Positions 51,022-60,431 are shown, counted from the stretch's first letter. The stretch: DNA of 64,000 nucleotides from AP-15 sp963795485 (GCA_963795485.1 CAWCIL010000039.1:734302-798301); one strand, 5' to 3'. A program made the numbers and translations. The notes: generated by a model from the sequence alone, not told the origin.

Positions 51022-53919
51022 CTAATGCGCCTCATCCCAGCTCGCGGCCCAGCCGGTCTCGGCGACGAGCGGCACCGAGAGCTCGCAATGCGGCGCGCAG
51101 GCGCCTTCCATGACCGTCTTGACAAGGTCCGCGGTGGCGGCGGCCTCGCCTTGCGGCACCTCGAACAGCAGTTCGTCATGGACCTGCAGCAGCATCCGGG
51201 CGCGTAAGCCTGCGCCGGCCAAGGCGGCCGGGATCCGGGCCATCGCGCGCTTGATGATGTCGGCGGCAGAACCTTGCAGCGGCGCGTTGATCGCCTGGCG
51301 CTCAGCCCCGGCGCGGCGTGCCGGGTTGGCGTCGCGGATGCCGGTGATCCAGCATTTGCGGCCGAAGATGGTTTCGACAAAGCCGGCGCTGCGGCAATCG
51401 ACTTTAACCCGTTCCATATAGGCGCGGATCGCCGGAAAGCGCTCGAAATAGGCGCGGATATAGGCCGCGGCCTCGCTTTGCGGCACGCCGATCTGGGCGC
51501 CGAGGCCAAAGGCGCTGATGCCGTAGATGATGCCGAAATTGATCGCCTTGGCCCGCCGCCGAGTGGCGCCGTCCATTGTCGCCAACGGCACGCCGAACAC
51601 CTGGCTCGCGGTCAGCGCGTGAATATCGACCCCGTCCTGAAAGGCCTGCCGCAATTCCGGCACGTCGGCGACGTGCGCGACGAGCCGCAGCTCGATCTGG
51701 CTGTAATCGGCGGACAGCAGCACATGGCCCGGCTCGGCGATAAAGGTGCGGCGGATGCGGCGGCCTTCCTCGGTGCGGATCGGGATGTTCTGCAGGTTCG
51801 GATTGTTCGACGAGAACCGCCCGGTCGCGGCCACGGCGAGCGCGTAGGAAGTGTGCACCCGGCCGGTCTCGGCGTCGATCTCTTCGGCCAATGCGTCGGC
51901 ATAAGTCGATTTGAGCTTGGTCAGCTGGCGCCATTCTAGAACGAGGGCCGGCACCGGGTGCAACGGCGCCAGCTCTTCGAGGATCGAGGCGTCGGTGCCG
52001 TAAGCGCCGGTCTTGCCCTTTTTGCCGCCCGGCAGCCCGAGCTTCCCGAACAGCACGTCGCCCAGTTGCTTGGTCGAGCCGATGTTGAACGCGTTGCCGA
52101 CCGCGGCATGGATCGCCCGTTCGGTCTCGGCGATGCGATGCCCGAAATCGTGCGACAGCTCGGCGAGTGCGGCGCGGTCGACCTTGATGCCGCAGCCCTC
52201 CATCGTCGCGACGACCGGGGGCAGCGGGCGCTCGACCGTCTCATAGAACGCGGTCATCTTGTCGCGCACGAGGCGCGCCTTCAGCAATAGGTTAAGCCGC
52301 AATGCCGCGTCGGCGCGCTCGGCGGCGAAGTCGCGGGCCCGCTCGCGCGGCACCTCGGCAAAGGCGATCAGGCTCTTGCCGGCGCCGACCAGCTCCTTGG
52401 GCGGGGTCAGATCGTGCTCGAACGAGCGCCGCACCAGGCTCTCGATCGCATGGTCGAACTGCCCGCCGTCCAGCACAAAGGACATCAGCATCGTGCAATC
52501 ATAGGGTGCCATTGCGACGCCCCAGCGCGACAGCAGGTGTGCCGCGGTCTTCACGTCGTGGCCGATCTTGAGGACGCCCGGGTCTTCGAGCAGCGGCCGC
52601 AACTTGTCGATCGCCAGGTCGAGCGGCATACCGCCGGCTTCGGTAAGATTGAGCCCCCCGGTCACGCGGTGCCCGAACGGCACATAAGCCGCCAGTCCCG
52701 GCGCCAACGCCAGCGCGACCCCGGCCAGCGCCGGCCGGGTGCCGGGAACGGCGCTCGCCATCGGCCAGACTGCGACGGTGCCCGCCTGGTATGCCGCCTC
52801 GATCCAATGATCGAGCCCTTCGACGGTGTTGACCAGTGCGTAGGTGCGCGGCGCGGTGAAGGGCGGCACCTCCGGCATCGCCGGCTCGGGATGCTCGGGT
52901 GCGGCCGCCGGCGCCGTCCCTTCCGGCGCCATCACGGCGAGCCGCTGGGCGATGCGGGTCCGCAATGCCCGCAGCTCCATTTCGTCCAGGAACGGGAACA
53001 ACTTGCCGGGATCGTACGGCTTGACTTCGAGCGCCGAGAGCGGGCACGGCAACGGCACTTCGTCGTCTAGCTTGACCAGCACTTTCGACAGCCGCGCCTT
53101 CTCTTCGTTATCGATCAACGCCTCGCGCCGCTTCGGCTGCTTGATCTCGGCCATATGCGCGAGCAGGGTTTCGAGATCGCCGTATGTGTTGATCAGCTCG
53201 GCCGCAGTCTTGACCCCGATGCCCGGGACACCGGGGACATTGTCGACGCTGTCGCCGCACAAGGCCTGGACGTCGATGACCTTGTCCGGCCCGACCCCGA
53301 ACTTCTCGCGCACCTCCGCGTCGCCGATCAACCGGTCGGTCATTGGATCGCGCATCGTGACCTTGTCTCCGACGAGCTGCATCAAATCCTTGTCGGACGA
53401 CAGGATCGTCACCGTGGCGCCGGCCTCGACCGAATGGCGGGCATAGGTCGCGATCAGATCGTCGGCCTCGAAATCCGGCATCTCGATCCGGCAGATATCG
53501 AACGCATCGGCCGCTCGCCGCACATGCTCCAACTGTGGAACGAGATCCTCCGGCATCTCGCGCCGGTTGGCCTTGTACTGGTCGTAGATGCGGTTGCGAA
53601 AACTCCGGCCCGACGCATCGAACACCACCGCCATGCGGTCGGCGTCGGTTTCGCGCCGATACTTATCCAGCATGTTGCTGAAATGCATGACGACTTCGGT
53701 CGGCATCCCATCCGATTTTCGCTGAAACCGCTCGGCCTTTGGGTCGCGCGCCCGCGCGAAATAGGCGCGGAAGATGAAGCCCGAGCCGTCGATCAGAAAG
53801 ACGTGGCGGGGTGCGGCGGACGGCGCGGCAACCGCGGCCGCCCGATCGCTGCCCTCCAATTCGATATTCGCCTCGATGACCTCGTCCACTGCGACCTCGT
53901 CCACTGCGATTTCGTCCAC
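51022..53919 (-). CDS. polA: DNA polymerase I, proofreading site eroded
   Basis: 965 residues. 5'-nuclease domain: HVFLIDGSGFIFRAYFA, VVFDASGRSFRN, MPDFEADDLIATYA, SSDKDLMQLV, and CGDSVDNVPGVPGIGVKTAA (acidic metal cluster intact). The 3'-5' exonuclease region (about 320-520) lacks the DxE of motif I (GTVAVWPMASAVPGTRPAL) and the motif II Asp (GVLKIGHDVKTAAHLLSRWG). Polymerase motifs: LLSADYSQIELRLVAHVADV (A), RRRAKAINFGIIYGISAFGL (B), LLQVHDELLFEVP (C). The start GTG 53919 opens a 15-bp tandem repeat encoding Val-Asp-Glu units. Downstream of the zinc protein gene on one strand. Confidence 0.94.
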   Translation of the reverse strand: MDEIAVDEVAVDEVIEANIELEGSDRAAAVAAPSAAPRHVFLIDGSGFIFRAYFARARDPKAERFQRKSDGMPTEVVMHFSNMLDKYRRETDADRMAVVFDASGRSFRNRIYDQYKANRREMPEDLVPQLEHVRRAADAFDICRIEMPDFEADDLIATYARHSVEAGATVTILSSDKDLMQLVGDKVTMRDPMTDRLIGDAEVREKFGVGPDKVIDVQALCGDSVDNVPGVPGIGVKTAAELINTYGDLETLLAHMAEIKQPKRREALIDNEEKARLSKVLVKLDDEVPLPCPLSALEVKPYDPGKLFPFLDEMELRALRTRIAQRLAVMAPEGTAPAAAPEHPEPAMPEVPPFTAPRTYALVNTVEGLDHWIEAAYQAGTVAVWPMASAVPGTRPALAGVALALAPGLAAYVPFGHRVTGGLNLTEAGGMPLDLAIDKLRPLLEDPGVLKIGHDVKTAAHLLSRWGVAMAPYDCTMLMSFVLDGGQFDHAIESLVRRSFEHDLTPPKELVGAGKSLIAFAEVPRERARDFAAERADAALRLNLLLKARLVRDKMTAFYETVERPLPPVVATMEGCGIKVDRAALAELSHDFGHRIAETERAIHAAVGNAFNIGSTKQLGDVLFGKLGLPGGKKGKTGAYGTDASILEELAPLHPVPALVLEWRQLTKLKSTYADALAEEIDAETGRVHTSYALAVAATGRFSSNNPNLQNIPIRTEEGRRIRRTFIAEPGHVLLSADYSQIELRLVAHVADVPELRQAFQDGVDIHALTASQVFGVPLATMDGATRRRAKAINFGIIYGISAFGLGAQIGVPQSEAAAYIRAYFERFPAIRAYMERVKVDCRSAGFVETIFGRKCWITGIRDANPARRAGAERQAINAPLQGSAADIIKRAMARIPAALAGAGLRARMLLQVHDELLFEVPQGEAAATADLVKTVMEGACAPHCELSVPLVAETGWAASWDEAH

Positions 53920-53925
53920 TGGGTT
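53881..53925. repeat. 15-bp tandem repeat at the polA start
   Basis: Two full units (CTCGTCCACTGCGAC and CTCGTCCACTGCGAT) and a third diverged one (TTCGTCCACTGGGTT). On the minus strand they encode repeated Val-Asp-Glu at the start of PolA. Each unit carries a possible GTG start, so the number of copies shifts the start context. Confidence 0.75.
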
Positions 53926-53932
53926 CCTGCTT

Positions 53933-54172
53933 TTAGACGTTGCGCCTTTCCCGCTCGCTCTGCGGCAGGCTTTCGCCCTTCCCGGCAATCGCCTGCCGCT
54001 CGTCTTCGGCGGCGAGCATGGCGCGGTTGACATAGAGGCGCGAGCAATAGGGGCACTCGACCCGACCCGCCGGAGCAAGATTGAGATACACTCTGGGATG
54101 GCCGAGCGGGCCGCCGCCGCCGTTGCAGGCCGCGACCATCTCATCGATGTAGATGGTTTCGGAAGGTCCCAT
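53933..54172 (-). CDS. Zinc-finger CHCC domain protein
   Basis: 79 residues. The ligands are C in MVAACNGGGG, H in GPLGHPRVYLN and C-x2-C in VECPYCSRLYV, the pattern of the zf-CHCC domain of NDUFS6-like proteins. In alphaproteobacteria such proteins are small and stand alone, some linked to complex I assembly. The tail is charged. It precedes polA by 13 bp. Confidence 0.85.
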   Translation of the reverse strand: MGPSETIYIDEMVAACNGGGGPLGHPRVYLNLAPAGRVECPYCSRLYVNRAMLAAEDERQAIAGKGESLPQSERERRNV

Positions 54173-54188
54173 CGCTTAGCCGAAATTT

Positions 54189-54962
54189 CTATTTCAGGTG
54201 CTTGTCGAAAAAGGCGACGACGTCGCCCCACAGCTCGGCCGCCGGGCCTTCGCGATAGCTCGGCCGGTAATCGGCGAGAAAGGCGTGGCCGGCGTTTTTG
54301 TAGATTTTGGCCGTGACGTCCTTGCCGGAGGCCTGCGCGCGTTTCTTCAATTCCTCGGACTGCGCCACCGACGGGTTCTGGTCCTCCTCTCCGAACACGG
54401 CGAAGAGCGGGCAATGGAGCCGGGGGACCAGGTCGAGGATCGCGGTCGGCCGCGAGGCCGTGGTCTCGGCGTCGGGGGTGGCGCGATGGATGAACCCGCC
54501 CCAGCAATCGATTGCGGCGTTGACCTTGCTGCTGCTGCACGCGAACAAGAGGGTCTGGCGGCCGCCCGAGCAGAACCCGATTGCGCCGACTTTGCCGGCG
54601 GCCCCGGAAAGCGCGCGCAGATGGGCCGCGGCGGCTTCGAGGTCCTGCACCGCTTCGGCGTCGGACTTGCCGAACATGACCGGCATGACACTGGCCATGT
54701 TGTTCGGGTCGGACGGCCCTCCCGCCCGCGCGTAGAGGTCGGGCGCCAGCGCATTGTAGCCGATGTTGGCGAAGCGCCGGGCGAGGTCGCGGATGTGCTC
54801 GACGAGCCCAAAGGCTTCGTGAATCACAACGATCCCCGGGTTATGCCCGCCCTGGCTCGGCCGCGCGAGGTAGCCCGTGATCGTGTCGCCGCCGCTCTTC
54901 AACTCGACGTTTTCGCCGCGCACGCGGCTGGGATCGGTCACCGCACCCGGTATGTTTGCCAT
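54189..54962 (-). CDS. Dienelactone hydrolase family protein
   Basis: 257-residue single-domain DLH. Nucleophile Cys in GAIGFCSGGRQTLLFA, Asp in VFGEEDQNPSVAQ, His in IYKNAGHAFLADY. The opening DTITGYLARPSQGGHNPGIV and IHEAFGLVEHIRDLARRFAN are typical. The Glu of HEAFG (oxyanion region) is present. Start ATG 54962 with AAGGAGG upstream. Different from the fused DLH at 26 kb. Substrate unknown. Confidence 0.92.
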   Translation of the reverse strand: MANIPGAVTDPSRVRGENVELKSGGDTITGYLARPSQGGHNPGIVVIHEAFGLVEHIRDLARRFANIGYNALAPDLYARAGGPSDPNNMASVMPVMFGKSDAEAVQDLEAAAAHLRALSGAAGKVGAIGFCSGGRQTLLFACSSSKVNAAIDCWGGFIHRATPDAETTASRPTAILDLVPRLHCPLFAVFGEEDQNPSVAQSEELKKRAQASGKDVTAKIYKNAGHAFLADYRPSYREGPAAELWGDVVAFFDKHLK

Positions 54963-55067
54963 CCGAACCTCCTTGAACCAAGGCTGGCTTCAACCAAGGC
55001 CGACAGGATAGCACCGGAGTGCGAAGTGCTGCTATAATCACGGCGTTTTGTTTGACCGGAGGGAACG

Positions 55068-55523
55068 ATGGCAGGTGCAGCAGCGACACGGACCCGGCCG
55101 GCGTCAGAGGTCCAGCCGAAGATCGCCCACCCGAAGATGAAGGTCGCGGTGACAACCGCCAAACAGCCGGATTATGTCGAAGGGCGGCGCAGTTTTTTCA
55201 AATATCGCGACCTCGGCGTCGGTGCCGCGAGCGAGGGCTGGATGCGAGCGCAGGTGATGCAGGCGGTGACCGGCATGACCGAGCCGACCGGCTGGCACTA
55301 TCACGTCTGCGAGGGCCAGTTCGTCTATGCGCTCAAAGGCTTCGTCGAGCTCGAATTCGAGGACGGCACGCAGTGCCGGCTCGAGGCGGGCGATTCCTGC
55401 TTTATCCCGGGCGGCATGCGCCACAACGAGATTCGCACCTCGAACGATGTCGAGATCCTCGAAATCTGCCTGCCGGCGAACATGGGCACGGTGCCATGCG
55501 AGGCGCCATCAAAAGGCGCTTAG
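55068..55523 (+). CDS. Cupin-domain protein
   Basis: 151-residue single cupin. Motif 1: GWHYHVCEGQFVYALKGFVE (His-x-His...Glu), motif 2: GDSCFIPGGMRHNEIR (Pro-Gly...His). All four potential metal ligands are present. The N-terminal 40 residues are unstructured. The start ATG 55068 has GGAGGGAACG upstream. Divergent from the DLH gene. Role unknown; cupins of this type are dioxygenases, isomerases or binding proteins. Confidence 0.88.
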   Translation: MAGAAATRTRPASEVQPKIAHPKMKVAVTTAKQPDYVEGRRSFFKYRDLGVGAASEGWMRAQVMQAVTGMTEPTGWHYHVCEGQFVYALKGFVELEFEDGTQCRLEAGDSCFIPGGMRHNEIRTSNDVEILEICLPANMGTVPCEAPSKGA

Positions 55524-55545
55524 CGCCGAAAGCCGCTTGAGGGCC

Positions 55546-55571
55546 GCCGCCGATCGCTGATCATCGGCGGC
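55546..55571. terminator. Hairpin between cupin gene and tRNA-Gly (weak terminator)
   Basis: 9-bp stem GCCGCCGAT / ATCGGCGGC with an 8-base loop, ending 3 bases before the tRNA. There is no T-run, so intrinsic termination is doubtful; it may instead be a processing or attenuating structure ahead of the tRNA. Confidence 0.35.
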
Positions 55572-55574
55572 AAC

Positions 55575-55648
55575 GCGGGTGTAGCTCAATGGCAGAGCAG
55601 AAGCTTCCCAAGCTTACGACGAGGGTTCGATTCCCTTCACCCGCTCCA
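55575..55648 (+). tRNA. tRNA-Gly (CCC anticodon)
   Basis: Acceptor stem GCGGGTG / CACCCGC, D arm GCTC-AATGGCA-GAGC, anticodon loop TTCCCAA with anticodon CCC, T arm AGGG-TTCGATT-CCCT, and encoded CCA after T. Folded by eye. One weak pair (G-A) ends the anticodon stem. Its 3' end is followed by an integrase remnant, the classic attachment site position for an integrative element. Confidence 0.95.
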
Positions 55649-55740
55649 GTGTTTCCAATCATTTAGACAAGGCGCATCGGCAACCCTTCGTAGACCTGAA
55701 GCGGGCGCGAACGACAACTCTTGCCGGCGCCTGCGCCTGG

Positions 55741-56621
55741 ATGCTCGCCGGCAGGCTCTATGGCAACACTCCCGATGCGAGGAATGTCGCCGCCAAGCCC
55801 CGCTATTGGAAAAGCAGCAAATTTGGCGACTGGTCGCTCCTGTCTTTCCACGATTGGGACCTTATTGAGTTGCGTCGCGAGGTCCTTGACGAAGACGGTG
55901 CGCTATCGGGACCCAACGCCGAATGCGGACCCCAGACCGTCATTCACCGGCTTGATGCACTCTCGAAGCTGCTTCAGGCTTGGGCGCGCGCCAACAAAGT
56001 CTCGCTAGATAATCCGGTCAAGCCGGGGGTACGGTTATCCAAACCCCAGGGCCGCGACCGGCGCCTCATCGAGGGTGAGGAAGAACTCCTCCTCGCAATC
56101 GCCGTCAAGTCGTCGCGTCCGTGGCTCAAGGCGGCGATCATCTTGTCAATCGAGACCTGCATGCGACAGGGCGAACTTGCAGCGCACATTTGGAGCCGCG
56201 TGCGGCTCAGCAGCGAATACCCTTCCGTCGATCTGCCCCGAACGAAAATCGACAAGCCGCGTAGGGCCCCGCTTTCAGTGCGGGCGATCGTGGCGATCGA
56301 GTTGCTGCGGCCGGAAGGAACGGCGAAGAAATCGGTTCGAGGAATGTCATTCCCGTCGAGACCGGTCGGGGGATCATTCACGCGTTTAGGGATGTGGTGA
56401 GCGACAAGGATTTTCCCAATTTCCGTTGGCACGATCTCCGGCACGAGGGGATCTCCCGCCTTTTCGAACTGACCGATCTGCGTGAAAATGAGATCATGGC
56501 AATCAGCGGTCACCTGACGCCCGCGATGCTCGCTCTGTACACTCATCTGCGCGCCGATCGCCTTGGAGCAAGATTGCCCGGGGGCCAACTGAACTCTCGA
56601 CGGACCGTATCTGTCACCTGA
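55741..56621 (+). pseudogene. Tyrosine recombinase (integrase), one frameshift
   Basis: Phage-type integrase with its catalytic residues still readable: Arg I in SIETCMRQGELAAHIWSR, the H-x-x-R box in FRWHDLRHEGISRLFE, the third box in ISGHLTPAMLALYTHLRA with the nucleophilic Tyr. A one-base shift near 56335-56345 separates the first and second halves (the second frame reads NVIPVETGRGIIHAFRDVV). The N-terminal core-binding domain is in the first part (LDALSKLLQAWARANKV). The N-terminus before ATG 55741 is open but lacks a start. It abuts tRNA-Gly at 93 bp. Confidence 0.85.
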
Positions 56622-56679
56622 TCAGCGGCTGGCCGTTTGATGCATTATCCGTTCGGCCACCGCGACAAATAAGGGCTCT

Positions 56680-57356
56680 CCGGAATCGGGCCGCCGCCTG
56701 TTCGCGATGTCGCGGCCGGTCTCCAGCACCGTTGCCGAGGCGTATTTGCGCGGGCGCGGAATTACCGTGCTGCATGGAACCGAAGGTCTTGCCCTTCCAC
56801 CCGCGCTGCTTCCATCGCTCGGACCCATACTCTCCGGCCGAGACCTGGCCGGCATTGATCGCCGCCGTCATCGAACTCGACGGCTCGATCACCGGCGTGC
56901 ACCGCACCTGGCTCGACCCGCGGGCAGCGCCAAGGCACCGATCGACACGCCGCGCCGCGCGACGGGCCACCTCCTCTGCCATGGCGTCCGTTTCGGCGTG
57001 GCGAATGACACGATTGCCGCCGGCGACGGCATCGAATCCATCCTGTCCCTGCGCATGCCGTTGCCCGGCATGCCGATGCTGGCCGCACTCGGCCACCACC
57101 TCGTCGCGATCCTGTTCCAACCAGCATTGCGGCGCGTCTACATCGGGCGCGATCGCGACGCGGCCGGCGATACCGCGACGAGGACCCTGGTCGACCGAGC
57201 CCATCTGGCGGGTATCGATGCGATCGCGCTGACCCCGCGCTTCTCGGATTCCAACGTAGACCTGCGCCGTCTCGGCCTCGACCCGGTTCGCACCGCATTG
57301 CGGCTCATGCTCGCACGAAGGACGTTGTCCGCTTCCTGCCCAGAACGAGGCCATGA
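56680..57356 (+). pseudogene. Toprim-domain protein of conjugative/phage-like elements, frameshifted
   Basis: DUF7146/Toprim protein remnant. Frame 1: ESGRRLFAMSRPVSSTVAEA and YLRGRGITVLHG; then HPRCFHRSDPYSPAETWPAL and GSITGVHRTWLDP in another frame; then KAPIDTPRRATGHL, GDGIESILSLRMPLPGMPML and RRVYIGRDRDAAGDTATRTL back in the first; finally KDVVRFLPRTRP in a third, stop at 57356. The Toprim acidic motifs (GDGIES and GRDRDAAG) are legible. Such proteins are found in integrative and conjugative elements next to DUF2493 genes, as here. Confidence 0.78.
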
Positions 57357-57707
57357 ACGCAATGAGGCTTCAACCGCTCCGAAGGTCGGCCATCGCATCG
57401 GACGGCCGGTGATGCACCCTTGCCGGAGCGGCCGCGCCCGCCTTCGAGAGGGCGATCGGACGGTAGGCCGCCCGGGCCGTTTATGGCGGTCCTTCTGCTT
57501 TCTTCCCCTGCCGCCACCACCCCGCACGAGAGTGCCAAGGACTCCGGATCACCGGCATTCCTCGCGAAAAAAGAAAGCAGGTCCGCCGTCCCCCGCGCTG
57601 ATCCGGCCGCTGTCGCTGCGCTCGGCGGTGCCGGCCCGTCTCGCCCGCCCCCTGGTAATCGCCTGAAGGAAGCGATGGGCGCGGCCGATCCGACAAGGGA
57701 CATCACG
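57357..57707 (+). other. 350-bp stretch between Toprim and DUF2493 remnants
   Basis: No gene recognised. Open frames are Pro/Arg-rich and look random. The interval resembles the usual spacer between these two genes in integrative elements. Confidence 0.35.
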
Positions 57708-57905
57708 ATGGCGACCAACCGCGACGACCTCGACCTCGACGACACCTTTTCTCCGACCGACCCCGTGCTCGCTGAACTGCAGCTCTACGGCTACCGTAGC
57801 TTCGGGGACGAGCCCGACCCGCGACCGCTGCCCGAAGCCAAAGCCGCCGGGGCGCCGTCGCCGACATCTTCGATGCGCTCGTCGCCACCCTCGCCGACAC
57901 GTGGG
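57708..57905 (+). pseudogene. DUF2493-type protein, N-terminal fragment
   Basis: Starts MATNRDDLDLDDTFSPTDPV and continues AELQLYGYRSFGDEPDPRPL PEAKA, then shifts to VADIFDALVATLADTW and is cut near 57905 by the IS66 remnant. The acidic N-terminus is that of DUF2493 proteins located beside Toprim genes in integrative elements. The DUF2493 nucleotide-binding core itself is absent. Confidence 0.68.
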
Positions 57906-58270
57906 TGGCACCTCGCCGCGAAGACACACGCGCGCACCACTCCCAAATGTGATCTCGATCACCCCGCTGCGCCGTGCTCGCGGGCGCGGCTCGGCCGCTG
58001 CCGGCACGATCGCCACCGGCGGCATCCTGAGGCTTTGCTGGGCTGCGGCCGGCGGCGGCTTCGGCGCCATCTGGCGCCGCCATTTGAAAACCGGGTTGGC
58101 GTTGACATCATGACGCCGCCCACAATCGAAACCGAGGCGCCCGGCTCCAGCGTCTCGGCTACGATCCGGCGCTTCCATGCCCGGGTCCCTTGGCGACGCT
58201 TGCCGCCATCGGAGCTTCGCCTGGTGTCCACTGCGCCATTGGTGGATACTTCCATTGCGCTCTCTACCAT
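57903..58270 (-). pseudogene. IS66 TnpA accessory protein remnant
   Basis: Reads RRIVAETLEPGASVSIV (helix-turn-helix), then in another frame RRHDVNANPVFKWRRQMAPK and GVIEITFGSGARVCLRGEVP, the usual TnpA (IS66 Orf1) order. One shift lies near 58110, and the C-terminus is cut by the DUF2493 fragment. It runs opposite to the TnpC piece that follows. Confidence 0.75.
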
Positions 58271-58279
58271 CCCCCGATC

Positions 58280-58640
58280 ATCGCGCCGCGTTGAAGGCTA
58301 CACCGGCGTGCTGCAAACCGACGGCTATGCCGGCTGTCGTGCCCTTGCCGATCCAAAGCGCACCGGCGGAACGGCGTCGCTCGCCTTCTGTTGGTCACAT
58401 TGACGCGGGCAGTTCTTCGATCTGGCCAAATCGCCGCCGGCGCCGATCGCCACCGAGGCCCTGAACGGATCGCTGAACTCTACGCGATCGAAGCCGAGAT
58501 CCGCGGCACGAACGCCGAGGAGCGCCGGGTGGCCAGGCAGGAGAAAACCAAGCCGCTGGTGACGGCGCTGAAGGCCTGGCTCGAGACGATCCTGGCACGC
58601 CTCGCCGGCGGCTCGACGATCGCCCATGCCCTGCGCTTGT
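58280..58640 (+). pseudogene. IS66 TnpC transposase remnant
   Basis: Reads GYTGVLQTDGYAGCRALADP, KRTGGTASLAFCWSH, a shift, then RIAELYAIEAEIRGTNAEER, VARQEKTKPLVTALKAWLET. These are the DGYA...AFCWSH catalytic region and the following helices of IS66 TnpC. The N-terminal half and C-terminus are missing. It lies on the plus strand, opposite to the TnpA remnant, so these are not one intact IS66 copy. Confidence 0.77.
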
Positions 58641-58850
58641 CGCAGCCATCAGGGAGGCCGCAAGAAACCACTTCGAGAGATCCGTCCGCTTCCGATGAAA
58701 CACCGTCCCCGCGGTCACCGGCTCCTGCCGATGGCAGGTGCCGCACTCATCGACCCGCGGCCGAGCCTGCAGCCGCCAAGCCCGCCCTCCGCCAAGCCGT
58801 GTCAACTGCAGGGTCACGCCCCGTGCCGAAGCCGCTGTCGAGCGCCGCAA
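58625..58850 (-). pseudogene. IS1595/ISXO2-like transposase, N-terminal fragment
   Basis: Reads ECGTCHRQEPVTAGTVFHRK and RTDLSKWFLAASLMAATSAG. It closely parallels the nested relic inside the transposon at 22.8-23.7 kb (ECGTCHHQVG, TVFHRTQTTCRMFLAAYLLA), so the same IS lineage left two marks. The rest of the transposase is lost. Confidence 0.7.
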
Positions 58851-58856
58851 TACATT

Positions 58857-59865
58857 TCAGCCAGACAAGGCCTGAACAAGATAAGGCAAGCTCTCGTCCA
58901 TCCGGTAATCGACGCCGCTATGGTTGTCGGGGAACTCCTCGTAGCGATGCGCGATGCCGAGCTCGTTCAGCCGCCGGACGAACCTGCGGGCACCGTAGAG
59001 CAGATTGAACTGATCGTTCTTGCCGCAGTCGATATAGAGCGCCTTCAGCCGGCGCAGATTGTCGGCCTGGATTTCGACCGCGACGACCGGATCTTGCCGC
59101 AGCCAGTTCGCCCAGCGCTCCTCGATGACCTCGCAGGTGTCGAGCGTGACCGGCAGCCGCATTCCGAGAAACTGGGTCGGATCGGGATCGTAGCTGGCCG
59201 CCATCGCCAACGCGTTGATCACCTTGAACGAACCCTCCTGGTGCTTTTGCGCTGCCTCGAGCTGCTGCCACCAGCGCTCGATCGAGTTCTCGGCGCCGGC
59301 GAGTGCGCGCAACACCGCCGGCATGTCGGGCAAATAGCATACCGCGAAGCCCATATCGCCGGAATGACAGGCCGCGGCCGACCAAACGTCGGAGTGGCGC
59401 AGCGCGTGCGTAACGGCGCCATAGCCGCCAGAGCTCTTGCCGAACACGCCGCGGCGGCCGGCGCCGCCGCAATCGAAGCGCTGCTCGATTGCCGGGAGCA
59501 TCTCCTGCAGCAGAAAGTCCTCCCAGGCACCCATCGACGCCGAGTTGATGTACTGGTTGCCGCCGAGCCGGGTGAAGCAATCGGGAAAGGCGACGACAAC
59601 GGGCGACAGGCGCTGTTCGCCGATTAGCCGGTCGAGCCGCTCCGGCAGGTTCTCGCGGAAGCCGACCCAATTCGTGTGGGACAGGCCACTGCCGGTGAAG
59701 CCGACAAGGTCAACGAGCAGCGGCAGCCCGTGTCCGTCATGCCCAGCCGGCACGTACACATCGACGACGCGCTCCGATGGATCGCCGAGCATGTTGCTCT
59801 CGAGGGCTCGGCTGTGGATCGTGACTTCGACTGACGGAACCTTTCGGCCCGAAGAACTTGCGCAT
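58857..59865 (-). CDS. Esterase (alpha/beta, EstD/enterochelin-esterase type), one-base frameshift near start
   Basis: About 335 residues. From ATG 59865 it reads MRKFFGPKGSV; one extra A near 59830 then shifts to VEVTIHSRALESNMLGDPSE. Core motifs: LPLLVDLVGFTGSGLSHTNW, VVVAFPDCFTRLGGNQYINS, nucleophile Ser in RGVFGKSSGGYGAVTHALRH, and the His in PDNHSGVDYRMDESLPYL. Removing the base restores a perfect family N-terminus, so the gene may be intact in the organism. Secretion signal not seen. It abuts the IS1595 fragment at 58850. Confidence 0.82.
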
Positions 59866-59899
59866 GCGTCCTCCGCTGGCTTCTGTCGACATGATAAGC

Positions 59900-60210
59900 T
59901 GGCATCGTCGAGCCGCCCGACGCAAGCGGCGTGGAGCCCAACCGCCTGGCGATCGAAGGAGGAGCTGCCCACTCCTGGCGGCGGTTCACCCGGTCGGGGC
60001 CAGAAATGCGGTCTCCTCGGCTGCATCGAGGCGTTGTCCGAACATCGAGGCTTTTAATTAGGTGGGGACCAGCATCAACTCTGAACGCTTCACCAAGACC
60101 TTGCGTGCCGCGTGCTAGAGCATGATCCTAAGGGCTTGAATTGAGAAGATATTCCGATACACCGGGTTTTGTGATTTAAGATGCCGGCCGGGGTTGGGCA
60201 CCAGCATCGA
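59900..60210. other. Intergenic stretch before the IS630 remnant
   Basis: No gene. Contains TAGAGCATGATCCTAAGG near 60115, resembling a dispersed intergenic string of alphaproteobacteria. Confidence 0.35.
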
Positions 60211-60285
60211 ATGGCAAGACCCTATTCTCGGGAGCAGCGCGATCGGGTGGTTGCGGCGGTGGCGAGCGGTCGCACCTGCCGGATG
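60211..60285 (+). pseudogene. IS630-family transposase, N-terminal scrap
   Basis: MARPYSREQRDRVVAAVASG followed by RTCR is the opening helix-turn-helix of IS630-type transposases (MARPYSxDLRxRVVxAV). After that the frame loses similarity. About 25 residues remain. Confidence 0.65.
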
Positions 60286-60422
60286 ACGGTCGTCATGCTA
60301 GATCGAGTAGCGTCCCCACCGCACTACACCCAATATCATGATGCGGTCCGCCGTCAATCCGACAGGCCGCTAGTGCTCAGACGCATTCAGATGGTACCAG
60401 CCCGCCGTATTCGTCATGCCCG

Positions 60423-60431
60423 GCCTTGTGC
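60423..60431. repeat. IS4 element target duplication, left copy (GCCTTGTGC)
   Basis: Nine bases identical to 61707-61715, abutting the left inverted repeat. Confidence 0.85.

Noticed and set aside
57903..58640. An intact IS66 element
   Set aside because: TnpA and TnpC pieces lie on opposite strands, TnpB is absent and both are frameshifted; they are separate scraps.
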